In this document: piece by piece, positions 52,318 to 63,703 of the stretch | Layout of the letters: the number at the start of each line of letters is the position of its first letter | Numbering within the stretch: the first letter of the stretch is position 1 | NCBI GenBank assembly: GCA_007449985.2 | Contig: VIIQ02000007.1 | Span: 310,001 to 374,000, forward strand | DNA from: Desmodesmus armatus | Taxonomy: Eukaryota; Chlorophyta; Chlorophyceae; Sphaeropleales; Scenedesmaceae | Reading direction: 5' to 3' | Length of the DNA: 64,000 nt | Position numbers and translations under genes: made by a program | Notes under the pieces: model-generated | What the model was told of the DNA's origin: nothing | What the model saw: the letters and a program-made list of their open reading frames with translations, nothing else | Database searches by the model: none

Positions 52318-55300
52318 CTACGCCCCTCGGCTGTCACGAGCTTTGGTACATGCAGCTCCAGCCTGTGCAAACACCCTGCTCAACCTGCCACAGCACCCAT
52401 CCCCAAACCAAGCCCTGACAGCAGACAAATCAACAGACTTCCACAGCAACCATGCGGTGTACAGCAAGAAAGCTATGTTGGCAACAAGGATGACAGCACC
52501 CATGATGTTGCTGTAAACAGGGCCAGGGCCTGCATAGCTGTAAGGAAGGAAGGTGAGGCAGGCATATGCAGTAAAGTACAGCACACACACGCTGATCACG
52601 GCCACCCTGCCAGCTGCTGGACATTTGTAGGGACGCACTGCAAGCAGGGCAATAGCAATCCATGCCAGCACTGCTGCTGAGACCATGGTCTGGTAAATTG
52701 GGCCCAGAGCAAAACCAAAGGTGGAGATCATCACCAGAGCACAGGTTTGCAAAAGCACCACAGACTCCCACCAGCACCACTCATCCCTCCACAGCCGGTA
52801 CATGAAGCCATAGTGCTTCTGAAACTGCATGTCCTGCAGCTTGCCCTGCTTGCGGCTGAGCCACATGAACACAAACACACCAGCAGGCAGGGCCACACAG
52901 AACAGTAGGGTCAGTGGGATGCCCAGGCCCAGCGCCCAACCCCTGTGGTACCCTGAGCGACTGTAGCACAGCTGGCTCATATCCCCAACCCACCAGCTGC
53001 CTACAGCCTCAGCCTGAAAGGGTGCCTCGACAGGGGTATCAAGAGGCACACAGGTGAAAAGCGACAGCACTGTGTAGACCCATGTGGGCAGAAACATAAA
53101 CACAATGCACATCAGAACACTTGCAAAATCGTGGCCAACGTCGCCAGACTTGCGTGAACGCCGCCTGCCAGAAGGCCGGAGGTAATGTATGCCAGCTTCA
53201 ATTGCCAACACAGCACAGAGAATGCCTGCTGGGGTCAACAGGCAGATAAGCACTTTCTGCATGGCAACAGGGACCCTACTGGCACTGCTCAGAATGCACT
53301 CAACTCCCAGGCTGAAGCCAGACGTGGTGGCCCATATTCCGCCAATGATCTGAATTGGGTATGAAAGGGTATATGGCCAAGGCACATCCAGGTTCCCAAT
53401 CACGTAGAGCCACTGGGTGTGAATGATCAATGCCCGGAGCATCTCCGCAGGAGTGGGCCGAGTCAAGTCCGTGCGTGGTGCATTGTCGGCGGTTTGGAAA
53501 AAGACAAGCAGCTTGACGAGGCCTACCATTGCAACTGCTGCCAGCAGGTACAGTGCCACGATGGCGCCTGCTGGCATGCACTTCCTGCAGTGGAATGGGC
53601 GCACCGTGCCATATCCCTGCTTGCATTGGCCGCACAGGTTGCCTTTGTAAGGGTCTGAGCACTGTACTGTTTTGTAGGCGGCATCCGGTTGGGCACCAGG
53701 AAGGCTGCCAGCAGTGCGACCGGTGGTCTTGTTTTGTGCTGAGCCATTGAGCGCCTTTGCACTAAGGCACGCGTCACGGTTGAAGCATCTGTACAGCAGG
53801 TCAGCATATGCAGAGGGTGTCAAGCCGAACATGCGAGCTGCTATTGCAGCAAGACACATAGCATGCAGTTGACTGCCAACTCACTGCAGTTTGTCAGCTT
53901 TCACAGTGCACCAACCTTCACCTCTTGGTCTCAAGCAAAATGCGTCAGTAAGCAGAACATGCTGGTAAGATGCTGTTGACTGAGCTCAGCCACAAACACT
54001 CACCTGTGCATTTGCACAGACTGTGGTGCGGAATGCCAATAAGCAGGCACAGGTGACACCACGTTCAAGCCAGTACATTGTGCATTGGTAGGGCACAGAC
54101 TGCAGGTCTCTTCTGTTGCTCTGAAGCTGAACATGCCTTGTGGACAAGGGTTGCATGTGTCATCCCGCCCCGCAGTCACGTAACCTTTGGGACAGGGTAC
54201 GACGGTCATCAACATCCCGCCTATGGCATCTCCCCAAACACTCCTGATCTCAAGAAGATACACGCCTACATGCAAACAACAGATGCATGTGGGTGAGTTC
54301 GTGTCAATAGGCTACACAACGTGCAGTCATGGATTGTGGTTGTACTGTGGCTGAGATTATACCTGCCCTGCACAGCTGGAGCAACCAGCACAGATCTGAC
54401 AGTGTACGGCCTTTTTTTTGACAGTGTACTCAGAGCCTGAGGCTCACCTGGAGGCAGCTTGAACCCAACATATACCTTCCGCAGCTTGTCGCCACTCCTT
54501 TCACTGGTGTCATTGGCCGTTACGCCACGGGCAGCCTCGGCGGCCCCTTTCCCTGACAATGACAACATCCTGAAGTTCAGGGGAGTGCTAGAAGACATCC
54601 CATATGGGCCAGACACTTGAAGTGTCAGGACCAGCTTGACTTCTCTGCTGTCTGAGGCAATGACATTGTTTGCTTCACCACGGTCCACTACTGTGATGTT
54701 TGTCGCATTCACAGCAACGTTGGCACTGCCATTGACAGATGCAGAGTTGTTTTGGACCAAAAGTAGATTGGCCAGCTGCACAGGAGCAAAGTTGGAACTG
54801 GCTATATGCAGCCCACCACCATACGTTCTGGCGGAGTTGTTTACGATATGTGTTTTTGTGGGTCCCACCAAAGCCAAAGTGGAATTTTCAAAGAGAGCCA
54901 AGCCACCTGCCTGCCCTGAAGCTGAGTTGTTGTACATGGTAGCGCCCTGCAGCACAACACGGGAGCCACCTCTTGCCACAATGCCCCCGCCTGTGCTGTC
55001 TGACCACATGCTGCTGCCTGTCCCAGCAACATTGAAGCTGATGGTGCTGTTGATCAGCTCAACTTGTGAAGTTTGCTCAATATATATGCCACCGCCATCA
55101 CCGCGTGCCTTGCAGCGTGAGAACTTTGAGTTGCTGACCCGCAATTTTGCATTGCCCAGCAACGCCACACAGCCAGCATCGTCCATTGCAGCAGCATCCA
55201 ATATTGTTGTATGGTCAATGGTTGTTGAGCTGTTGGCTGACAGCTGCACTGAACCACCATTCCTTGCTGTTGCTCCAGCCAATAGTGCCCCAGATATCTT

Positions 55301-56466
55301 CACATCTGCTGAACTGGCAGAGATGTCACCGCCACCACGTGCAGCGGAGTTGTTGACGAAGACATTCTTGGACGAAGCCTTTGTGTCTGTGAACAACAGC
55401 AGTGAGGGAGTTGCATGGTGTTTTTTGGGCAACTCAACATAGTGCTGCCATGTGCAGCTTGTCAATCAGTTGAACCAACTGTCTCAACTGGAAATTTTGC
55501 TGCGAATGCGCAAGAGAGGAAAAAGGGCAGATGCACAGCATGCCGCATGCCAGGCTGGCAGCTGCACGCACGACGGGCATGGGACACCTATCCTGAGCAT
55601 GCCATGGTTGCCCCAATGGTGTGCTCACCTGAGAGGATTGCCAAGGATTCACCATGTGCAGAGATTGCACCACCAAGATTGGCGCTGTTGAATGCAAAAC
55701 GGCTGCTTTGGATGACAACCCGAGCCATGTCTCGGGAGTGAAGGGCGCCTCCACTGCTGGCATTGTTGCCTGTGAACGTGCTGTCCAGTATGGTGAGGCG
55801 CGCGTGACCTGCTGCAGTGATGGCACTGCCGTCCTTCCCTGTTCCCGTGTTGTTGAGGAAGCTGCTGGATTTCACCACAATGCTGGCATTGTTTGCCGAT
55901 ACACCACTTGAGATATCGCGGAGCGTCACATTGTTGCCGCTGACACTGCACCGGTCCAGAAGCACACTTGTTGCACTATTAAATGCAACCAATGGAGTCA
56001 CTGTAGACAAGCTGAAGGAGCTATTGCGCAGCGTCACTTTGCTGCCTTGGGATATGCACAGGGCCTTGTCGCCATGCACACTGACAGGCCCGGGTGCTGA
56101 CCCAACAGCAGTGATCTTGGTGTTGTCAAAGAAGGCATCACTCTCGCCGCAAATGGTCAGCAAACAACCAGTATCTGCAGGCCTGCATCGTTCGTCCTCT
56201 GTCCAGGCCACACCTTTCTTGGGCAGGTTGGACCCCCAGAACATTTTGAGGACCAGGTGTGCCCGCGCTGTGACAGTACCGCCAGTGCATGAGAAGGCGA
56301 CTGCTTTCAGGCCAGGTCTGTCCCCGTAACCCTGCATGCTCAGACTACAGTAAGTCTGCGATGTGGCTCCTGCTGCTGCTAGCCAATCTGGTCCTGTGGG
56401 GATTAATGTGGTTCCATTTGCTGCTGCTGATGATGTTGCCTGGGCGTGCCCACCAGCCAGAAGCAT
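52318..56466 (-). CDS. Pmp-repeat / polytopic membrane protein of algal surface type
   Basis: Four exons fit: 56466-55629, 55386-54363, 54243-54004 and 53788-52318, giving 1190 aa. The first 600 or so residues carry beta-helix-like repeats with FxxNxA...GGA motifs (FTGNNASSGGAL, FAFNSANLGGAI, FVNNSAARGGG, YNNSASGQAGG), as in bacterial polymorphic outer-membrane proteins. They contain many N-glycosylation sites. A Cys-rich EGF/TNFR-like zone follows (CNPCPQGMFSFRATEETC and CSDPYKGNLCGQCKQGYG), then about 400 residues with at least seven hydrophobic spans and the signature RDEWCWWESVVLLQ, seen in many algal and protist membrane proteins. It is probably a plasma-membrane surface receptor or channel-like protein. 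A hydrophobic FFIIF stretch lies in frame just upstream of the ATG, directly after a TGA, so the true start may differ. Confidence 0.82.
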
Positions 56467-57288
56467 AAAGATAATGAAAAATGTATGATGTCATCGTGAG
56501 GACTGGTGCATGTCCTTCGCGGCCCCTGATCGAAATTTGCTGTGAAGATCTGCTGTGGCAACGCAGTTCACAATCAACCGCAGAACATTCAAAACCTTCC
56601 GAAAAGCTGAGGTACTGACTGCATGTACATCGACTGCTCAAAAGAGCGTTCTGGCGATGCTTCGCCTCTCAGCAGGTGGGCCAGGTTAGGTCACCTGCTG
56701 ACCACCTGCTGGTCACTTGCCCCGTCCGTCTGCCCAGCCACTACAACTCAGTAGCTTTGGAAAGCTCTGAGCAAAAACTATCAGGCTGACTCACCCCTCA
56801 GGCACTCGCTGAAAATAATCATGGAGCATATTTGATCACCAGAGCTCTGGCACACAGGTGGGCCAGCCCGGGTGTCCGCTGCAGTAGCGCGAAACAGGGC
56901 ATGAGGAAGGCGTATGTCAACAAACGAATGCTTCACGTCCTATTAACCGGACACATCTGGCTGCTTTCAAGCTGTGCGGTCTCACCCCCCCCCCCCCCCT
57001 CCGCACTGATGACACCAGCGAGGCTGCGCCCTAATCGTCCTTACTAGTACTTGCTGTGTCTGAAAAGAGGGCATCTCACACACGGTGGTGGTGCCTGTGT
57101 AGTGGCACACCCATTCACAGCTGATGGCTGCCTCATGGTCTGCTCAGCAGGTTTCCCTTCAGCACAACCAGCAGGGCACCAGTAGGATTGAAATGCGATA
57201 TGTTGGCTGGCGCCTCCGCTTGACTCTGCAGCAGCCTAGGCCCTGATCAACCATATGTCACTTTAAGGGGTGCAGCTGACTCTGGTGA
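56467..57288. other. upstream region of the Pmp-like gene
   Basis: No exon is supported. A short inverted repeat CAGCAGGTG...CACCTGCTG occurs at about 56672-56702, and a 15-base C run at 56985-56999. Confidence 0.5.
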
Positions 57289-57361
57289 GCAGGCAGGTCA
57301 CCACTGGTGACCTGCCTGCCCCCCGCTGGGCCTTGAAGGCCCAGCGGGGGGGGGGGGGGGG
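57289..57361. repeat. two adjacent perfect hairpins ending in a G run
   Basis: Arms 57289-57303 and 57305-57319 pair perfectly around one base. Arms 57319-57334 and 57336-57351 pair perfectly around one base. The second arm runs into 16 consecutive G (57346-57361). The structure could be a foldback element remnant or a replication-slippage product. Confidence 0.85.
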
Positions 57362-58517
57362 TCAGCAGCCTGTTGAAGGATTAAAGCTGCCCTTCATCTG
57401 TGTAAGCTGGACTTGCGCTCGGTGACACAGTTCTGACAGTGTTTGTACAGTAGGGGCCACATGCAAGCTCCGTGAATGATGGCAACCAACTCTCTCCGGG
57501 AGAGAGCTCTGTTGCGGTACGTGTGCTGTCAATCTCAGGTGTCCTCACACAACATAATTTCAGCGACCAAACGGCACGCCCCTCAAACTGTAGGGCAGCA
57601 AAACACCGCTGGATAAATCAGCACTCAGCGCCTAGCCTGAGCGTTTCTGCCTGCCTGAGCTACGGTGCACAATGGTTGTGTAATTGACTGGCACTGCCAC
57701 AGTGCATCACTGCCGCTTCTCATTCCCTGCGGGCCCACAGGGAGCGTCCAGTACACAAGAAACAAACACATCGGCAGGAATGCAAGGCGCTCCGGCGACT
57801 TGGACAGAGGCCAAACACTCAACACCCGCACATGTGTACTCTCGCCATTCACCAACGAGTGGGTTGATGCCCAATTGGAGCTGCTGCAAACTGGCCCAGG
57901 GGGCAACTGCAGGATAATGATCCTACGGCAGAGCCGCGTCACAGCCCTGCTGCTGCGCCACTCACTCAGCGCCCTGACAGAGGCATCACACACAACACCC
58001 AGCGCACCGCAAGTCATCTACAAGATTGGGTGGTTGGGGGGCCACTGGGGCAGCCACAGGTGGAGGGGGAAGGGGCACACCTGCAGGATGATAACCCTGC
58101 CAGAGCAGAGCCGCGTCACAGCCCACCAACCCTGCCAGTTTGCTGTCGCCCAGCTTGTGGCATCACGCTGCAAACTAGTGCGGCCTCTGCAACTGCATGA
58201 TGATGATGATGATTTGTGTTACATTGGGGCCTGTCAATCCAGACCATAAGCTGCCGACCAGTGGCAACCGGGGACACCAATCCAGTATCCCCTCAAAAGT
58301 AACAAGGCGCCACCTATGACCTGCCTTTTTCAGCAAGTACCTACGATACACACAGAACTGCACTGCCTCCTGCTGTCGCACATGTGCCTGTCGGCGCTGC
58401 TGCACTGTGCGACGGTGCTGTACTGTGCCTGCAGAGCAAAAACGTGGGCCAGTCAGTCGAGTCACACAGTCCTCAACTGAATCTGCAGTTCACAGCTTTG
58501 GTGCATGCCTGTTAGCT

Positions 58518-58591
58518 GGTTCTGTGGCGCAATTGGATAGCGCATCGGTCTACGGAACCGGAGGTTGGAGGTTCGAGCCCTCCCAGAATCA
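58518..58591 (+). tRNA. tRNA-Arg(ACG), copy 1
   Basis: A 74-base cloverleaf folds completely: acceptor GGTTCTG/CAGAATC, D stem GCGC/GCGC, anticodon stem TCGGT/ACCGG with loop CTACGGA, and T stem GGAGG/CCTCC with loop TTCGAGC. The anticodon ACG is at 58552-58554. A box (TGGCGCAATTGG) and B box (GGTTCGAGCCC) match the polymerase III consensus. No intron is present. No run of four T follows within about 120 bases. Confidence 0.93.
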
Positions 58592-59916
58592 AGCAATGCT
58601 GTACATACATCAGCTCTCAGATGCAGTAGATTGCTGCCTGGGCAGCACATCTTCACCAGGCACAAGCAGTCTATGAGACAGTGCCCGGAACCGGGAAGGT
58701 AGCAAGGTTTCCACAAGCAGTCTATGTGTCTGAACCTGCTCTACACACTGATATCAAATGGGCAATGTCACCTCAGCACAAAGTAGCTGTGGAGTGCTGT
58801 AGCAGCAATGGCCAGCTGTTTTGCAGAAGCGCAAGCTGCAATCAGTGCACAATGGATGGGCGATTTGCCGACTAAAGTACACGCAACGTACTACGCCTGT
58901 AGTACAGGCATGCTGCAGTCCCCATTCTTGCCACCTTGATCACACCATGCTTGGACGCCATCAGTCTAGGGGCCTGCCACCACCCTTGCAGTGCCAGGCA
59001 GTGCTTCCCACTGGCAGCAGGTGCAGCTTCCTGTGTTCCCAACACGCTGCTGCTGTGTGCCAAGGCTGCGCTCCTGTTGGCGTGCTACTGCTGGTGCGCT
59101 ATTGTTGGTGTGCTACTGCTCGCGTTACTGCTATCCTCAGCTTGCAAATGGGTCACCGCAGACACCTGCAGCTTACTCCCCCAACGCACTGCTGCTGTGC
59201 ATATGTATCCTCAGGTTGCGGATGGTCACCGCAGACACCTGCAGCTACTCCCCCAGATTACAACCGGCACCTCAAAGGTTACAACAAGGTGCAACATACT
59301 TTCAGCAGCCAAAAGGCGTGCCCCTCACAACATGAGGCAGCACAACAATGCTGGACAAACTTGCACCAGGCAGCCATCGCCTAGCCTGAGCGCTGTCACC
59401 GCCTGAGCTACGTTTGTCTGGCACTGCCACCATGGAGCACAGGCATCACTGCCACTTCCCATCCCCAGTGGATCCACAGGGAATGGCCAGTCGACAAGAA
59501 ATAGACACAGCGGCGGGATGCGAGGCGCTCCGGTGCCCTGGACAGAGGCTGAACAACACCCAGCACACCATAGTAAATCACCGGCAAGTGGGTTGGGGGC
59601 CAACTGGGGCTGCCACAAGGGGGGAGGGGGCCAATGCTTCACAACAACCCTGCAGCAGAGCGGCGTCAAAACATGACCCTGCTGCTTTGCCTCCTCCCAG
59701 TCCAGCAGCAGCAAGCTGCTTTCATTGATGCGGCCGCTGTGGCTGCTGCCGCTGCTCCTGCGTATGCACAGGCGCTGCTGCACTGGGTGGTGGTGCTGTG
59801 CTGCGCCTGAAGAGCAAGAACAGACAGTCAGGCAGTCAAAACGCGGGCCAAACAGTCAAATCACACAGTGCTGCAGTCAATGTGCGGCTTGATGCCTGAC
59901 AGCATGCCTGATAGCT

Positions 59917-59990
59917 GGTTCTGTGGCGCAATTGGATAGCGCATCGGTCTACGTAACCGGAGGTTGGAGGTTCGAGCCCTCCCAGAATCA
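59917..59990 (+). tRNA. tRNA-Arg(ACG), copy 2
   Basis: It is identical to copy 1 except for T instead of G at the base 3' of the anticodon (position 37; loop CTACGTA). The cloverleaf is otherwise perfect, with anticodon at 59951-59953. A pyrimidine at position 37 is unusual, because a purine there normally stacks on the anticodon. This copy may be less functional. The first T run downstream is about 180 bases away. Confidence 0.88.
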
Positions 59991-60612
59991 AGTGCTGCTG
60001 ATATGGTGGAAAAATGGCTGACCATCACACACTTGCTTGGGGTTTGCAACATCCAAACCATATGCATGCAGCTGCAGTGCAACGGCCTACTCATCACCAC
60101 TGGTGTTAGGCATGTTACCTGTGCACACATCAACAATAGAGTTCATAGCAGGCACTGTGCAGCTGTTTTTGCTGCAGCGCAGCAGCTGCCATGTTCGTTT
60201 TGGGTGGTCGCTGTCTGAACTACCGTGATACACAACAGCCCAGGCATGCTGCACTCACCAGTCTCGCGGGCGTCATCGCCCCATGGTTGGACGCCATCAG
60301 ACGTTGGGCCCGCCACCACCCTCGCGGTGTTCGGTGGTGCACTGGTAGCGGGTATTCCCCACATGCTGTTGCTGTGTGTCAATCTGCGCGCCACTGTTAG
60401 TGCGCTGAGACACACAGCAGAAGCGCACCAGCGGCCAATGACATGGTGCTGGTGCTCTACTGCTGTGTGTATCCATCCTCAGGCTCTGACAACGGCCTGC
60501 AGCTCACTTACACCCCCTGGTTACGAACAGCACCTTGAAGTTTGCCACCTGTCCCAAAGGTGACTGAACAATCACGCCACGCTACTGTAAGCACAACTTC
60601 CGGCATGCCACA

Positions 60613-62811
60613 TCACGGCGGCCGCAGCATTGATCTGCCTGGCATTGCTCCCTGCTGGCCCTTCAGTGCTGTGCGCTTGCCGTCTGCTCCAACTGACGCT
60701 GCCGACCGTGCCGCTGTTGAGTTGGGGGTGCTGAGGATTCGGCTGCCGCATGCTTCGTTGAAAGCATATTCATCACTGGGCAGCTCAGCAGCGTCTGCAT
60801 TGAGGGCAACATACCTGCAGAGCACAAGCGGGGTGTGTGCGCATGGCGTGATCGACAGAGGACGGAGGGGTGACTGATGCTGAGCCCCGCCCCTTGCCTG
60901 GTTGAGCAAGCATGTGCCATGCCACCCCCCCTTCCCCCGCCTTCCAGCGCTCGCATCAGCCAAACACAGCAGCACCCATCGCGAGTAAATGCATTTATTT
61001 ATTTATTTATTTATTTTTTTACTCACAGAAAACCGTCCTCACGTCCCTCCACTTGATGGACGCGATGCCTGGGGCCGTTGCTGCACAGCACAGTCGGCAG
61101 CAATCAAAACAATGTCATCTTTAGCTGCAACCCAGAAGCACCGACATATCACTAACATAATCACAGCAGCACCCACACACCCCACGCGCTGCCAGGCGCT
61201 TGGCCAGCAATGGCTACGCGTTGGCTGTTGGAGATTCCAGCTTGAAAATACAGACCGCAGCACCAAGCAGGGATGTTTGAAAATGCCCAGCAAACTGAAA
61301 GCAGTAGCAGGGGACCACAACTTCTTTATAGCTGCAACCCTTGTCTGCATCTATATGCCCATACCTTTTCCACCCCGCGGGAACCATCTTGCCGTCCTGC
61401 CAACTGACAGCTTGATAGTACTTGTCCCCGGTGAATGCATCGATCTGCACTCAGACATTGAGTGAGCAGCCACATGTCAGGTTTGCGGTAGCGTCAAGCA
61501 GCATTGCAGCTGCCGGTGGTGCTGTATTCCCAGGCAGCAGGTGGCAGCAACAGCTGCATCAACAGCAGCATGTGGCAGCCGCATGCAAATTTAGTGCTGC
61601 TGTGTCAACCTCAGGTCCAGCTGCGGACAGCACACATGCGCATGTTTGCACCAATGCATGGAACACACAGGCACGCTCCGCACATTGTTGCCCAGTTATG
61701 TCATCAGCAGCTGCCACACCCTAAATCCTGAACTCCATGCAGGGGTATCTTCTCACACGACACCACATACGTACCTTGTAATCGTGCCTGCACATGCAGC
61801 AACAGCAGCAATAAGTGCAACAGCAATCACAGGTTGAGGGTCACACACCATCAGCAGAGTGTAAGGGGTCTCTTTCGCTTGCACAGCTGAGCAGCTATTA
61901 GCAGCTTGCAGCACCTCCAACGGCACGCTGCTATAGATGCTAGTGGCAGCAACACTGGCAGCAGTGGTTAGCTGCTGTGCCGGCTTTACTTGCTGACAGC
62001 CAGCAAGTGCATGCGTGGCTTTTGGTTTGGTTACTTTGCGCCACCCAGTGCGATCGGGCTGACTTGGTCACTCAGGCACAGCCTGCTGTCCATGCTGGCT
62101 GCAGCTGCGTTGGGTTGGCACCACCTCAGCATTCAAGTAGCCACTGCAAACTCCAGCCAGTAGCTTGCTAGCTCACCAAGGACAGACTAAACAAGACTTG
62201 CCGTCCACATCTTCAATATCACCCAGTGTCTGCACATACGGGCAGTAGGCAGTATAGCAGCCAGCGCAGAAGTAGCATAGTGTGTCAAGTGTCAAGCAGG
62301 TCTCAGGAAGCTGGTGCAGTCGTCCTCCTCTGCTGAAATACACCCTTGGCCCCATACATAGCCAGCCCCGCCTCAAACAATATATCTGAAGGTTAGGCCG
62401 TACGCTGGTGATAGAACAGCAGATTGGGCAGCTGCTTCACATAAGAGATCAGCAACATCCTGTTGATGTGGCTGCCTGTTGATGTTGCATCGTGCGTTGT
62501 GATATCATGGGCAGGCTGTGACGCTGCATCAACTGCGGTGCTGTTGTCTTACCAAGGGACCTCCAGCGTGAAAACAAATGCTGTCTATGCACGTCAGCTG
62601 TCCCTTGATTCTCAACACAGACACAAATCGGCCCTATGACAGACGACAGCAGCAGCAGTGGAGACCAGGCACCAGATCACTCGGTGGTGTTCCCCTGCTG
62701 CCACAAGATGCCGTAAAGGCTGGGGGACATGCCTACCTGCACGCAGACATGCAGCCTTCCAGTGTTGGCAAGGGCCTTGCTTTCCCCAACAGCAACCCAT
62801 GGAGAGGACAT
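60613..62811 (-). CDS. Rieske [2Fe-2S] domain protein, RFESD-like soluble ferredoxin
   Basis: Seven exons fit all phases: 62811-62737, 62633-62553, 62229-62177, 61787-61775, 61444-61365, 61080-61027 and 60814-60613. They give 185 aa. The Rieske cluster ligands are both present: CFHAGGPL at the end of exon 2, and CPWH formed by the junction of exon 3 and the 13-nt exon 4. The sequence LGDIEDVDGKSCLVCPW between them and HDYKIDAFTGDKYYQ after them match the small Rieske proteins related to animal RFESD. A final strand, GFLYVALN, follows. A likely role is electron transfer to an unknown partner. An in-frame ATG at 62883 would add 24 Ser/Lys/Arg-rich residues, possibly a targeting peptide. The tail after about residue 130 is low-complexity. 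Confidence 0.87.
60993..61020 (+). repeat. TTTA microsatellite
   Basis: About five TTTA units end in a T run. It lies in the last intron of the Rieske gene, just past the donor of exon 6. Confidence 0.95.
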
Positions 62812-63034
62812 GCTGCTTCTGATGCGTCTGTGGCTGCTACTGCTTGGCGTGGTCTTGGTGAGCTGTGATAACCACGACAGCAAGTGATGAAAAAGTTACG
62901 GATACAGCAAAGGACAAGGGTCGAGACGTTGTCACTGTAGATCTGTTAGATCAGTACAAAATTATATCAAGCGATGTTCTCAGATCCTCATTTGAGCACT
63001 TTCAACGTGTGTCTGCTTGCCAGCCAGAAAGTCC
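62812..63034. promoter_or_regulatory. bidirectional promoter region
   Basis: It separates the divergent Rieske (minus, ATG at 62811) and SET-like (plus, ATG at 63035) genes by 223 bases. It is AT-richer than its surroundings around 62940-62990. If the upstream ATG of the Rieske gene at 62883 is used, only 151 bases remain. Confidence 0.5.
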
Positions 63035-63703
63035 ATGGCGACACCCTTCAGCAGTAGCACCAGCGGGCGGGGTCTGTCAAAGGAACCCTGCCACAGGAAC
63101 CGTCTGCAATCCGTGTGCCAGCAGCATTCGTTGTATCAACGTGTGTCAAGTTCACAACACTCTTCAAGGCACAACTCCTGTAATCGCCAGCAAGCTGCGC
63201 AGCGGGGTGCAGCATCGCTGCCAGCAGCAGCAGGATCGGCGGCGTCTGCTGGCGCAGCAACAGCACCCTGCATCCCTGATCTGGACCCCAAGGTGTACTT
63301 AGAGGCATCAGCAGAACCCCAGTACTTTGTGGGGCCGATTGCAGCTGTAAACATCCCAGGTGAGGGCACATTGTTGGCCAGCAGACGGCCCAACTGGCTG
63401 AGAGTCAGCGGTGACCCCACACACCACTGCATGCAACTGTCTCAGGTTGTCAGCAGCTTTTGCCCCTGTGCAGCATAGCCACGGAAATGCATGCAAATGA
63501 CCTTGAAGGGTCATGCCTTGGGGCTCATGTGCCATGATAGGGGACAGGTGTGCGGAGCTCACAAGGGTGTACTGTCATGTCTGTACATATGGCACCAGGG
63601 AAGGGCCGTGGGCTGGTTGCCACTGCCCCGCTGTCACCTGGCCAGCTGCTGCTAGTGGTGCCGCCAATAGCCTTACTGGAGGGGGAGCTTGGCGACATAC
63701 CAG
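63035..63703 (+). CDS. SET-domain-like protein, N-terminal part; continues past the window
   Basis: Two exons are visible, 63035-63359 and 63599-63703, joined in phase 1. The second ends at a good donor (G|GTGAGG), so the gene continues to the right. The N-terminus (about 75 residues) is Ser/Arg/Gln-rich and could be an organelle-targeting sequence. The junction creates GKGRGLVATAPLSPGQLLLV, which resembles the opening of a SET lysine-methyltransferase domain (xGRGLfAtrdI.pGeliL). The catalytic NHxC and GEELxxxY motifs are not in the window, so enzyme activity cannot be judged. No further exon was identified between 63704 and 64000. Confidence 0.6.

Larger units (their letters stand above)
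57540..60560. repeat. diverged tandem duplication carrying tRNA genes
   Basis: Segment 57540-59280 resembles segment 59280-60560. Shared blocks include CGCCTAGCCTGAGCG, GGCGCTCCGG, the tRNA with its leader GATAGCTGGTT or GTTAGCTGGTT, and a later block around TTGGACGCCATCAG at 58951 and 60289. The tRNAs are 1399 bases apart. Identity outside the tRNA is low, with internal sub-duplications. No protein gene is supported in this interval. Confidence 0.75.

Noticed and set aside
57665..58249. 194-codon plus-strand frame in the duplicated region
   Set aside because: The corresponding frame is not conserved in the second copy of the duplication, and no motif is present.
58518..58591. tRNA-derived SINE rather than a tRNA gene
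   Set aside because: Both copies keep a perfect cloverleaf. No SINE tail or A/T-rich 3' end is seen, and they are in tandem rather than dispersed.
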